From: an uncultured Clostridia bacterium
GTDB taxonomy: Bacteria > Bacillota > Clostridia > Oscillospirales > Acutalibacteraceae
DNA length: 38,626 nt
Assembly (NCBI GenBank): GCA_946531445.1
Contig: CAMNAP010000009.1
Span: 1-38,626 of the forward strand
Reading direction: 5' to 3'
In this document: positions 1-11,483 of the stretch, in pieces
Numbering within the stretch: the first letter of the stretch is position 1
How the letters are laid out: each line of letters begins with the position of its first letter
Translations under genes and position numbers: made by a program
The notes under the pieces: model-generated
Databases searched by the model: none
What the model was told of the DNA's origin: nothing
The model's input: only the letters and a program-made list of their open reading frames with translations

Positions 1-14
1 TTCATTTTTTCTCC

Positions 15-782
15 TCACTTTACTCCTATTTCTTCAAGGGCTTTATTTGCGCCTTGTATAATTTTTGAATTTTCATCAAGAGAGAATACGCTCTCGCCGT
101 TTATATCGTTAATTGCCATATCTCTGTCATCAGGTATACAGGCAAGCAGCTTCAAATCGCCCGTATCAAGCGAATCGGCAAGCGACATATCGGGCATACG
201 GTTAATAATAAGCCCTGCCTTGTCGAACATAACAAGCTCTTTTGCAACCCTGTGAATTGTATCTGCAACCTTAAGACCCTTTCGGCTTGCGTCTGAAACT
301 AAAATAAGATGAGTTACCTTTTCCATAACCCGTCTGTTAACCTGTTCAATTCCTGCCTCGCCGTCAATGACAACGTAGTCGAAATTATCGGCTATCATTG
401 AAATTATCTCTTTAAGATAAGCGTTGACCTTACAGTAACAGCCCGCGCTTTCGGGACGTCCTATTGCAAGGAAAGACACATTGTCAATTTCAATAAGGGC
501 GTCAAAAAGCTGATACTTCGCTTCGCCGAGAAGCTCTATAGCAGCGTTTTTGTTTCCTTCCTCAACAACGTTTATAAAAGATTTTCTTATGTCGTCAACT
601 GTTGAAGCTACGTCTACGCCCAGCGCTGTAGCAAGGCCGATTGCGGGGTCAGCGTCAATGGCGAGTATTTTTTTATCGGGATACGCCTCGGCAAGAAGTC
701 TTACCGTTATTGCAGAAAGCGAGGTCTTTCCCACTCCGCCTTTTCCGACAAGAGCGATTATAGTTGTGTTTTTTTCTTCCAT
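15..782 (-). CDS. cooC: CooC-like MinD/ParA-family ATPase (carbon monoxide dehydrogenase nickel-insertion accessory protein)
   Basis: Deviant Walker A GKGGVGKTS near N-terminus, DADPAIGLATALG, VVIDGEAGIEQVNRR; adjacent to CooT-like gene. Confidence 0.85.
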   Translation of the reverse strand: MEEKNTTIIALVGKGGVGKTSLSAITVRLLAEAYPDKKILAIDADPAIGLATALGVDVASTVDDIRKSFINVVEEGNKNAAIELLGEAKYQLFDALIEIDNVSFLAIGRPESAGCYCKVNAYLKEIISMIADNFDYVVIDGEAGIEQVNRRVMEKVTHLILVSDASRKGLKVADTIHRVAKELVMFDKAGLIINRMPDMSLADSLDTGDLKLLACIPDDRDMAINDINGESVFSLDENSKIIQGANKALEEIGVK

Positions 783-783
783 T

Positions 784-972
784 TTATACCGCCTTTAAAA
801 TCACATAGCCGTCCGTAAGGCTTGCTTTAATCAGCGAGCCCTCAACAACGCACTGTCTGCCCATTAAATCGGTGAGGATTACCTCGCCGCCGCTACATTC
901 AACGGTCATAACGTTATTCATAATTGCAGTCTGTTCGGAAATTTCATTTTTATATGCTGTTGAAAGACACAT
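784..972 (-). CDS. cooT: CooT-family nickel-binding protein (start revised from 981 to 972)
   Basis: 62 aa starting MCLSTAY...; ORF track start is a GTG at 981; the ATG at 972 has an SD-like aggtg upstream and gives the Met-Cys N-terminus typical of CooT. Confidence 0.8.
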   Translation of the reverse strand: MCLSTAYKNEISEQTAIMNNVMTVECSGGEVILTDLMGRQCVVEGSLIKASLTDGYVILKAV

Positions 973-981
973 ATTTTTCAC

Positions 982-1218
982 CTACTTCAATAAATCAAGC
1001 GCGCTTTCAAGATAAGCGTTGCCTTTTTTGTAATTCTCTATTGCCTGAAGGACTAAATTATACGCTTTTTCGTTTTCGTTTGTGTTAAGCTGCTTTGCAA
1101 GTGAGTACAGCTCTTCTGTATGAGATTCGTTATGGCCTGCCATATACCTGAGAAGAGCAAGGATTTCATCGCCTTCGTTCACTTCGTGATGATGAATATG
1201 ATTGTGATTTTCACCCAT
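982..1218 (-). CDS. Small His-rich protein, probable nickel-binding accessory
   Basis: N-terminus MGENHNHIHHHEVNEGDE followed by helical region; just upstream of cooT-cooC. Confidence 0.6.
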   Translation of the reverse strand: MGENHNHIHHHEVNEGDEILALLRYMAGHNESHTEELYSLAKQLNTNENEKAYNLVLQAIENYKKGNAYLESALDLLK

Positions 1219-1327
1219 AGCTATACCCCTTAATTTACTATATTAGTATAATATAAATTCTATCATTTTTCGACAGATAATTCAACTATTATGTTAATAT
1301 TTTATCAAATCCGCAAAAAAGTATAAT

Positions 1328-1372
1328 AAAAAAATTCCCTTAAATAATCGCATTGGAAAATTTAAGGGAATC
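1328..1372 (-). terminator. Intrinsic terminator downstream of alpha/beta hydrolase
   Basis: Minus-strand ATTCCCTTAAAT ... ATTTAAGGGAAT followed by TTTTTT. Confidence 0.75.
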
Positions 1373-1382
1373 AGCTTGTAAT

Positions 1383-2381
1383 TTACATATTTTTTTTGAA
1401 GAATTCTTCAAGCCTGTCAAACGGTATACAGTTCTTTGCGCCGCCGTCGTAAAGGTCGGTATGAACAGCGCCCTCAATAACAAGAAATTCCTTGTTAGCG
1501 GCGTATTTATTTCCTTTTATCATATTTTCATAGGCGTCCTTGCCGAAGTAGAAGGAATGCGCCTTGTCACCGTGCATAATCATAACGGCTGAGCGGATTT
1601 CGTTGCTGTACTGTAAAATCGGCTGATTAATAAAGGATTCACAACCGATAACGTTCCAGCCGCCGTTTGAGTTGAGCGAGCGCTTGTGGTAACCGCGTTC
1701 GGTTTTGTAGTAATCGTAATAGTCCTTTACGAAGAAAGGAGCGTCCTCGGGAAGCGGGTCAACAACTCCGCCGCCGAGCTTATATTCGCCCTTTTTATAA
1801 TCTTCAAGGCGCTGAGCACACATTGCTTTTTTAGCTTCATAGCGCGCTTCCTCGCTGTCGGCACTGTCAAAATATCCCTTTGCGTTTACTCTTGTCATAT
1901 CGTACATTGTTGAAGCAACTGTTGCCTTAATCCTTGTGTCAAGCGCTGCAGCATTAACTGCCATTCCGCCCCAGCCGCATATTCCGATTATGCCGATTCT
2001 TTCAGAATCAACTCTGTCGCAAAGCGAAAGAAAATCAACTGCAGCCATAAAATCCTCGGTGTTGATATCGAGGGACGCCATATATCTCGGCTCGCCGCCG
2101 CTTTCTCCCGTAAACGACGGGTCAAAGGCAATTGTGATGTAGCCTTTTTCAGCCATTGTCTGCGCATAGAGGCCCGAGCACTGCTCTTTTACAGCGCCGA
2201 AGGGTCCGCAGACTGCAATAGCGGGAAGCCTTCCCTCAGCATTTTTCGGCACGTACATATCAGCCGCCAGAGTTATACCGTAACGGTTAACAAACGTTAC
2301 CTTGCAGTGGTCAACCTTATCGCTTTTCCGGAAGGTTTTATCCCATTCCTGAGTGAGTTTTAAATCTGCTGTTTTCATCAT
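1383..2381 (-). CDS. Alpha/beta hydrolase (dienelactone hydrolase-like)
   Basis: ADMYVPKNAEGRLPAIAVCGPFG, GICGWGGMAVNAAALD nucleophile-elbow-like region, VMIMHGDKAHS, VEGAVHTDLYD. Confidence 0.75.
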   Translation of the reverse strand: MMKTADLKLTQEWDKTFRKSDKVDHCKVTFVNRYGITLAADMYVPKNAEGRLPAIAVCGPFGAVKEQCSGLYAQTMAEKGYITIAFDPSFTGESGGEPRYMASLDINTEDFMAAVDFLSLCDRVDSERIGIIGICGWGGMAVNAAALDTRIKATVASTMYDMTRVNAKGYFDSADSEEARYEAKKAMCAQRLEDYKKGEYKLGGGVVDPLPEDAPFFVKDYYDYYKTERGYHKRSLNSNGGWNVIGCESFINQPILQYSNEIRSAVMIMHGDKAHSFYFGKDAYENMIKGNKYAANKEFLVIEGAVHTDLYDGGAKNCIPFDRLEEFFKKNM

Positions 2382-2460
2382 AATAACTGTCCTCCGTTAT
2401 CTGTTATTTAAATCATTTAATACCTTTTTAATTATAACACAGCTGTCAAGTGCAAAAAAA

Positions 2461-2485
2461 CGGCAAGGAGTAATTCTCCTTGCCA
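2461..2485 (-). terminator. Intrinsic terminator after asnA
   Basis: Hairpin GGCAAGGAG-TAATT-CTCCTTGCC followed on minus strand by a T-run. Confidence 0.75.
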
Positions 2486-2493
2486 ATTGTCAA

Positions 2494-3492
2494 TCATAAC
2501 AGTGTTATGTTGTTCTTTTTACATTCCTCGCGCATTTCGTCAGACCAGACTGAGCACTGTACCTCGCCGATATGCGCCTTTTGAAGAAGAAGCATACATA
2601 GCCTTGACTGACCTATACCGCCGCCGATTGTAAGGGGCAGGGTTCCGTCAAGAATGCCCTTGTGGAACGGGAACTGCTCGCGTTCAAGACAGCCCTCCTC
2701 TTCAAGCTGGCGGTGGAGGCTTTCAGCGTCTACCCTTATTCCCATTGAGCTTATTTCAAACGCACAGCCGAGCAAATCGTTCCACGCGAATATGTCGCCG
2801 TTGAGCGCCCAGTCGTCATAGTCGGGAGCTCTGCCGTCGTGCTTTTTACCGCTTTTCAGCTTGCCGCCGATTTGCTGAATAAATACCGTGCCGTGCTCCT
2901 TTACGATTGCGTCCTCGCGCTCTTTACTTGTCAGGTCGGGATACATATCCTCAAGCTCCTGCGTTGTAATAAAGAATACCTCGTCGCTAATTTCAAACGA
3001 AAGCATAGGGTATGTATCCTTTACAACATCGTTTGTCTGAACGATTGCTTTAACAATCTTTTTAACAATTTCTTTGAGAAATCCGACATTTCTCTCTTCC
3101 TTTGAAATAACGCGGCACCAGTCCCACTGGTCAACGAAAAGGGAGTGGAGGTTGTCTGTATCGTCGTCGCGGCGGATAGCGTTCATATCTGTATAAATTC
3201 CCTCGCCGCGCTCATAACCGTACTTGTAAAGCGCCATACGCTTCCACTTTGCAAGGCTCTGAACAACCTCTGCTTCGCCCTCAATATTCTTCATTGTAAA
3301 ATGAACTTTTCTTTCAACGCCGTTAAGGTCGTCGTTTATTCCGCTTGCCTTTGTTACCATAATCGGCGCGGTTACTCGGTCAAGGTTCAGCGCCTTTGAT
3401 AGCTTCAGCTGAAAAGTATCCTTAACGGTTTTAATTGCATACTGAGTTTCTCTTTGAGATAATCTGCTTTTATAATCTTTAGGATAAATCAT
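2494..3492 (-). CDS. asnA: Aspartate-ammonia ligase (AsnA)
   Basis: 332 aa; SQRETQYAIKTVKDTFQLKLSKALNLDRVTAPI, VDQWDWCRVI, GGGIGQSRLCMLLLQKAHIGEVQ typical of AsnA. Confidence 0.95.
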   Translation of the reverse strand: MIYPKDYKSRLSQRETQYAIKTVKDTFQLKLSKALNLDRVTAPIMVTKASGINDDLNGVERKVHFTMKNIEGEAEVVQSLAKWKRMALYKYGYERGEGIYTDMNAIRRDDDTDNLHSLFVDQWDWCRVISKEERNVGFLKEIVKKIVKAIVQTNDVVKDTYPMLSFEISDEVFFITTQELEDMYPDLTSKEREDAIVKEHGTVFIQQIGGKLKSGKKHDGRAPDYDDWALNGDIFAWNDLLGCAFEISSMGIRVDAESLHRQLEEEGCLEREQFPFHKGILDGTLPLTIGGGIGQSRLCMLLLQKAHIGEVQCSVWSDEMREECKKNNITLL

Positions 3493-3504
3493 AACGGTAC
3501 CTCC

Positions 3505-4839
3505 TTAGTGGTTAATCATATATCTGTCAATTTCCCACTGACTTATCTGTGTTTTATATTCATCCCATTCCCGCTTTTTACCCTCAATGTAATTATTGAA
3601 AACATGGTTGCCGAGAGTTTCTTTTATAAACGGGTCGTTTTCGGCTTCCCTTATTGCCTCTTCAAGACTCGCAGGGAGGCAGTCAATTCCCTCGCGGGCA
3701 AGCTCTTCGTCTGAAAGAACAAACACGTTTTCATCGTAAGACGGCTTCGGCGTAAGCCCTCTTTTGATTCCGTCAAGCCCTGCAGCAAGACATAGCGCAA
3801 TTTCAAGATACGGATTACACGTCGGGTCGGGGCATCGAAGCTCAACTCTTGTACCCCTTCCGCGCGAGGCGGGAATTCTTACGAGGCAGCTTCTGTTTGA
3901 GGTGCTCCACACAAGATAGCTCGGCGCTTCATAGCCCGGTACAAGCCTTTTGTATGAGTTTACAGTCGGGTTTGAAAATACGGCGATACCCTTGATATGC
4001 TCCATAATTCCCGCAATAAAGGAATATGCCTCTTTTGAGAGACCGAGCTCGCCGTTGGGGTCGTCAAATGCGTTTTCGCCGCTTTCAATATCATAAAGGC
4101 TCATATTTGTGTGCATACCGCTTCCGTTAATTCCGCAAATCGGTTTTGGCATAAAGGTTGCGTGTAAGCTGTGTTTTGTAGCATATGTTTTTACAACGTG
4201 CTTAAAGGTCATTACTCTGTCGGCTGTGAGCAGTCCGTCGCCGAACTGAAAGTCAATTTCGTGCTGTCCTGCGGCAACCTCGTGGTGAGAGGCTTCAATC
4301 GTGTAGCCCATGCTTTCAAGCGCAAGACATATATCCCTGCGGCAGTTTTCGCCGCGGTCAATCGGGTTGAGGTCAAAATATCCTGCCTCGTCGCCGAGCT
4401 CAATCGTCGGCTTGCCGTTCTCGTCAAGCCTGAACAGGAAAAATTCACATTCGGGTCCTACATTGAAGCCGTAGCCGAGCGCCTTTGCCTCTTTCATAAC
4501 TCTGATTAATACGTTTCTCGGGTCGCCTTCAAACGGAGTAACGTTGTCGGCTTTATATACTGAGCAGATAAGCCTTCCCGCCTGGATTTCGTTATGCTTG
4601 AGCCAGGGAACGATTGCCCAGGTGTCATAATCGGGGTGAAGGTACATATCGCTTTCGTCAATTCTTACAAAGCCGTCAATTGAAGAGCCGTCAAACATAC
4701 ACTCGTTATCAAGCGCCTTTTCAAGCTGAGACAGAGTAATTGCAACATTTTTCATTCTTCCGAAAAGGTCGGTAAACTGAAGGCGGACAAATTCAATGTT
4801 GTTTTCCTTTGCGCTTTTCAAAATATCTTTTTTTGTCAT
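3505..4839 (-). CDS. glnA: Glutamine synthetase type I, canonical
   Basis: 444 aa; [61 protein letters not shown]. Confidence 0.95.
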   Translation of the reverse strand: MTKKDILKSAKENNIEFVRLQFTDLFGRMKNVAITLSQLEKALDNECMFDGSSIDGFVRIDESDMYLHPDYDTWAIVPWLKHNEIQAGRLICSVYKADNVTPFEGDPRNVLIRVMKEAKALGYGFNVGPECEFFLFRLDENGKPTIELGDEAGYFDLNPIDRGENCRRDICLALESMGYTIEASHHEVAAGQHEIDFQFGDGLLTADRVMTFKHVVKTYATKHSLHATFMPKPICGINGSGMHTNMSLYDIESGENAFDDPNGELGLSKEAYSFIAGIMEHIKGIAVFSNPTVNSYKRLVPGYEAPSYLVWSTSNRSCLVRIPASRGRGTRVELRCPDPTCNPYLEIALCLAAGLDGIKRGLTPKPSYDENVFVLSDEELAREGIDCLPASLEEAIREAENDPFIKETLGNHVFNNYIEGKKREWDEYKTQISQWEIDRYMINH

Positions 4840-6029
4840 TTTCTTTCTCCTAAAAGCTCAATAAGTCTTTGTGCGGCTGTTTTCGTTTCTTCGGGGTCGC
4901 CAAAGGTTGTAAAGCGGAAATACCCGTCGCCGTTTTCGCCGAAGCCGACTCCGGGCGTACCGACAACCTGAATATTATCAAGAAGAAAGTCAAAAAATTC
5001 CCAGCTTGTCATACCGTTTGGACATTTCATCCAGATATACGGCGCGTTTTTTCCTCCGCAGTACTGTATTCCGATTTTATCAAGCGCGTCGGTCAGAACA
5101 GCGGCATTGTTTTTATAAACGCGTATGTTTTCCTTAATCTGCTTTTGTCCCTCATCGGTGAACACCGCCGCCGCACCCTTCTGGATTATGTAAGACACGC
5201 CGTTGGTTTTAGTTGTACGGTTTCTTACCCACATTGAATTGAGGCTCATACCGTTTCTTTGGAGCGCTTTCGGAACAACCGTGTAGCCGAGCCTTGTTCC
5301 CGTAAAGCCTGCCGTTTTTGAAAGCGAACAGATTTCTATTGCGCAGGTTTTTGCACCGTCAATTTCAAATATGCTGTGGGGTATTTCTTCGTCCTCAATA
5401 AACGCTTCATATGCCGCGTCAAAGAGGATAACGCTTTCGTTTTTATTTGCCCAGTCAACCCACGCTTTAAGCTTTTCTCTTGAGAAAACTGCACCGGTCG
5501 GGTTGTTGGGCGAGCAGATGTAGACAATGCCGGCTTTTATTTTTTCGTCCGGATACGGCGCAAAGCTGTCCGCCTCATCTGAGAAGTAGTGAATTATATC
5601 ACGCCCCGCAATAGTATTTGCGTCAACGTAGGCTGGGTAGGCAGGCTCAATAACGAGCGCCGAACTGCTCCTGTCAAACAAATCAAGTATGTCGCCGAGC
5701 TCGTCGCTTGCGCCGCTTGAGATGAACACCTCGTCTGAGGAAAGCTGTACGCCTCTCTTTTCATAGTGCTTTGAGACTGCTTCCCTTAAAAACGGCTCGC
5801 CGCATTCGTCAACATAGCCCTGAAAGGTGGCTTTTTCCGACTGGTCGTCTACCGCACTGTGCAGTGCAGAAATTACAGCACTGCAAAGGGGTAAAGAGAC
5901 ATCGCCTATTCCAAGCTTATAAATGTGTTTGAACGAGTACATTTGTGAATAGGCGGATATCTTTTCATTAATGTTATAAAACAAATATGAATCCTTAAGG
6001 CTTTTGTAATTCATATTGGGTTTAAGCAT
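4836..6029 (-). CDS. dapL: LL-diaminopimelate aminotransferase
   Basis: 397 aa PLP aminotransferase; [62 protein letters not shown]; 4-nt overlap with glnA. Confidence 0.9.
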   Translation of the reverse strand: MLKPNMNYKSLKDSYLFYNINEKISAYSQMYSFKHIYKLGIGDVSLPLCSAVISALHSAVDDQSEKATFQGYVDECGEPFLREAVSKHYEKRGVQLSSDEVFISSGASDELGDILDLFDRSSSALVIEPAYPAYVDANTIAGRDIIHYFSDEADSFAPYPDEKIKAGIVYICSPNNPTGAVFSREKLKAWVDWANKNESVILFDAAYEAFIEDEEIPHSIFEIDGAKTCAIEICSLSKTAGFTGTRLGYTVVPKALQRNGMSLNSMWVRNRTTKTNGVSYIIQKGAAAVFTDEGQKQIKENIRVYKNNAAVLTDALDKIGIQYCGGKNAPYIWMKCPNGMTSWEFFDFLLDNIQVVGTPGVGFGENGDGYFRFTTFGDPEETKTAAQRLIELLGERK

Positions 6030-6031
6030 AG

Positions 6032-7784
<1,753 letters not shown>

Positions 7785-7807
7785 AACTGTTCCTCCCAAA
7801 AAGAGCG

Positions 7808-7841
7808 AAGGGTGCCATTGGTTTTCACCAACGACACCCTT
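7808..7841 (-). terminator. Terminator/attenuator between gdhA and the 49-aa ORF/pyrG
   Basis: 15-bp stem AAGGGTGTCGTTGGT / ACCAATGGCACCCTT, GAAA loop, followed on minus strand by cgctcTTTTT. Confidence 0.85.
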
Positions 7842-7844
7842 GCC
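7833..7844 (-). promoter_or_regulatory. Possible ANTAR hexaloop hairpin (weak), GGC-AAGGGT-GTC
   Basis: Hexaloop AAGGGT (A1, G4) closed by 3 bp then a G-G mismatch; loop is the start of the 7808-7841 terminator 5' arm, as at the three stronger sites. Confidence 0.45.
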
Positions 7845-7888
7845 CTTATATTTAAATAGTTTGTTATAAGCAATTAATTCTGCTTCGG

Positions 7889-9298
<1,410 letters not shown>

Positions 9299-9315
9299 TT
9301 ACCTGAAAAGATAAA

Positions 9316-9343
9316 GAGTCTCTGAGTGTTAACTCAAAGACTC
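9316..9343 (-). promoter_or_regulatory. Competing hairpin in gdhA leader (possible distal terminator)
   Basis: GAGTCTTTGAGT-TAAC-ACTCAGAGACTC followed by TTTATCTTTTC; overlaps the 3' arm of hexaloop site 1. Confidence 0.65.
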
Positions 9344-9353
9344 CATTGCCTTT
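9336..9353 (-). promoter_or_regulatory. ANTAR-type hexaloop hairpin, gdhA leader site 1
   Basis: AAAGGC-AATGGA-GTCTTT: 6 bp (one G-U) with hexaloop A1/G4. Confidence 0.75.
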
Positions 9354-9363
9354 ACATCTACAA

Positions 9364-9392
9364 ATAGTACAACAAATTTTAGCCTTTGTCAA
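9364..9392 (-). promoter_or_regulatory. Sigma-A promoter of gdhA operon
   Basis: Minus-strand TTGACA - 17 nt - TACTAT. Confidence 0.8.
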
Positions 9393-9412
9393 GTCTTTTT
9401 TTCAATTTAATC

Positions 9413-9441
9413 TTGACATCACCCGCCGCTTATTATATATT
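9413..9441 (+). promoter_or_regulatory. Sigma-A promoter of GS2-ANTAR operon
   Basis: TTGACA - 17 nt - TATATT. Confidence 0.8.
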
Positions 9442-9445
9442 ATAT

Positions 9446-9463
9446 ATGAGCAAAGGCGTTCAT
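9446..9463 (+). promoter_or_regulatory. ANTAR-type hexaloop hairpin in GS2 leader
   Basis: ATGAGC-AAAGGC-GTTCAT: 6 bp (one G-U) with hexaloop A1/G4, close to the predicted transcription start. Confidence 0.75.
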
Positions 9464-9502
9464 TAATTCGGGAAAACTCCGTTTTTAATGAGCGCATTTT
9501 TT
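9456..9502 (+). terminator. GS2 leader attenuator terminator
   Basis: GCGTTCATTAA ... TTAATGAGCGC (11 bp) then ATTTTTT; 5' arm shared with the hexaloop hairpin. Confidence 0.8.
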
Positions 9503-9530
9503 AAATTGAACTGCAAAAGGTGGTTGTAAA

Positions 9531-10742
9531 ATGAGTTATACAAAGGATGAGGTTATTCAGTTTTGTATTGAAGAGGACGTAAAATTTGTACGTCTTGCTT
9601 TCTGCGACGTCTGGGGAAGGCAAAAGAATATTTCAATTATGGCTGACGAGCTTGAACGCGCGTTCGGCTACGGAATTGCGCTTGACGGCTCGGCAATCCG
9701 CGGTTTCGGCGGCGAGGTACATTCCGATTTACTGCTTCACCCTGACGCTGATACACTAATGATTCTTCCGTGGAGACCTGAGCAGGGCAAGGTTGTAAGA
9801 ATGTTTTGTTCTATTACATACCCTGACGGAAAGCCCTTTGAGTGCGATACGAGAACCCTTCTTAAAAACGCGGTTAAAGAGGCTGAAAATGCGGGCTACC
9901 GCTTCTATTTCGGCGCTGAGCAGGAATTCTATCTCTTTAAGCTTGACGAGGATAACGAGCCGACAAAAATCCCTTACGACAAGGCGAGCTATATGGATTT
10001 AGCCCCGTTTGACAGAGGTGAAAATATACGCCGTGAAATCTGTCTTACCTTAGAGCAGATGGGAATTTCGCCCGAAAGCTCTCACCACGAGGAGGGACCG
10101 GGTCAGAACGAAATTGATTTCAGATACTCTGAGGCGCTGACGGCGGCGGATAATGTTATGACCTTACAGACTGTTGTTCACACGGTTGCAAACAGAAACG
10201 GACTTTTTGCCGATTTCTCACCGAAGCCACTTGACGATAAGCCGGGCAACGGATTTCATATAAATGTTTCGGTTAAGGCGGACGACGGTAAGGATAATAT
10301 TATGCCCTATATGATAGCGGGCGTGCTTGACAAGGCGGTTGATATGACCGCGTTTCTTAACCCGACTGAAAAATCTTACGCGCGCCTCGGCAACAATAAA
10401 GCCCCGCGCTATGTTTCGTGGTCAAGCGAAAACCGTTCTCAGCTTGTAAGAATTCCTGCGGCGATAGGACAGTATAAAAGAGCCGAGCTCAGAAGCTCAG
10501 ACCCGTCGGTTAATCCGTATATTGCCTTCGCGCTTATGATTTATTCAGGACTTTACGGAATTCAGAATAAGCTTGATTTACCGTATGTTGCAGACTTCAA
10601 TCTGTTTACTGCCGATGAGGAAACACTCAAGCGCTTTGACGTGCTTCCGCAGTCGCTTGAAGAGGCAAAGGCAGCGGCTGAAAAGAGCGAGTTTATTAAA
10701 CAGCATATACCAAAGAAAATTTTTGACATATACTGCAAATAA
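9531..10742 (+). CDS. Divergent glutamine synthetase family protein (GS2)
   Basis: 403 aa; DGSAIRGFG, GAEQEFYLF, HHEEGPGQNEIDF, GNGFHINVS, NPTEKSYARLGNNKAP, RAELRSSDPSVNPYI. Confidence 0.9.
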   Translation: MSYTKDEVIQFCIEEDVKFVRLAFCDVWGRQKNISIMADELERAFGYGIALDGSAIRGFGGEVHSDLLLHPDADTLMILPWRPEQGKVVRMFCSITYPDGKPFECDTRTLLKNAVKEAENAGYRFYFGAEQEFYLFKLDEDNEPTKIPYDKASYMDLAPFDRGENIRREICLTLEQMGISPESSHHEEGPGQNEIDFRYSEALTAADNVMTLQTVVHTVANRNGLFADFSPKPLDDKPGNGFHINVSVKADDGKDNIMPYMIAGVLDKAVDMTAFLNPTEKSYARLGNNKAPRYVSWSSENRSQLVRIPAAIGQYKRAELRSSDPSVNPYIAFALMIYSGLYGIQNKLDLPYVADFNLFTADEETLKRFDVLPQSLEEAKAAAEKSEFIKQHIPKKIFDIYCK

Positions 10743-10867
10743 ACGAAATTAACAAATCAAATTGCAAAACAATTTGATTTTAGAGGAGAAAGAGATAAGG
10801 GATTAACAGCGTTATCTGAAAAACGCTTCAATCCAGCAATGACTTTAAACGAAAAGGAGGGAGCAGA

Positions 10868-11452
10868 GTGTCACTTGAAGAAAGAGCCTACAGCGCTCTT
10901 ATTGTATCATCTGCTGACAGTTTTCACAGCGCAATGACTGCAATGCTCCCTAAAGCGAGCTTTCAGCCGGTTGTAAACGTTAAAACAGTTGCACAGGCAC
11001 AGCGCGCGGTTGCCGAGCGAAGCTTTGATTTTGTATTTATCAATGCGCCTCTTAATGACGATTTAGGAATGCGCTTTTCAATTGACTGCAGTACCTCTCA
11101 CAAAGCCCTGGTGCTTCTTCTTGTACCTAATGAAATTCACGGCGATGTTTACGCAAGGGTTGCTGCTCACGGCGTTTTTACACTGATGAAGCCGATGAAT
11201 AAACAGACTATGGATAACGCAATACGTTGGCTTCTCACTGCGAAAAGAAAGCTTACGGGTGCTGAAAAGAAAACAACAAAAATGGAGGACAAGATGGAGG
11301 AAATCCGTCTTGTTAACAAGGCGAAATGGCTGCTTATAAGCAAGGAAGGACTTCTTGAGCCCGAGGCTCACCGCTATCTTGAAAAAGAGGCGATGGACCG
11401 CTGTGTTACAAAGAAAGCCATTGCATTGGAAATAATTAAAAAGTATACATAA
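10868..11452 (+). CDS. ANTAR-domain regulator with degenerate receiver domain
   Basis: GTG start with aggaggg upstream; C-terminal EIRLVNKAKWLLISKEGLLEPEAHRYLEKEAMDRCVTKKAIALEIIKKY is ANTAR-like; N-terminal CheY-like fold. Confidence 0.85.
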   Translation: MSLEERAYSALIVSSADSFHSAMTAMLPKASFQPVVNVKTVAQAQRAVAERSFDFVFINAPLNDDLGMRFSIDCSTSHKALVLLLVPNEIHGDVYARVAAHGVFTLMKPMNKQTMDNAIRWLLTAKRKLTGAEKKTTKMEDKMEEIRLVNKAKWLLISKEGLLEPEAHRYLEKEAMDRCVTKKAIALEIIKKYT

Positions 11453-11482
11453 AAATCCGAATCAATTTGATTCGGATTTTTT
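11451..11482. terminator. Bidirectional terminator between ANTAR gene and GH78
   Basis: AAAAATCCGAATCAATTTGATTCGGATTTTTT. Confidence 0.85.
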
Positions 11483-11483
11483 A

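Noticed and set aside
7868-7885. Hairpin AAGCAG-AATTAA-TTGCTT spanning the gdhA end as an additional hexaloop
   Set aside because: Loop lacks G4 and does not match the AANGGN pattern of the other four; overlaps the gdhA end.
9383-9392. Minus-strand TTGACAAAGGC resembling a hexaloop core
   Set aside because: No pairing stem flanks it; it is explained by the -35 box of the gdhA promoter and lies upstream of the expected start site.
10748-10775. AAATCAAATTG-CAAAA-CAATTTGATTT hairpin between GS2 and the ANTAR gene as full terminator or fifth ANTAR site
   Set aside because: Loop is 5 nt, lacks the AANGGN pattern and the T-tract is short (TTTTAGAGG); more likely a weak attenuator or mRNA stabiliser, so not called.
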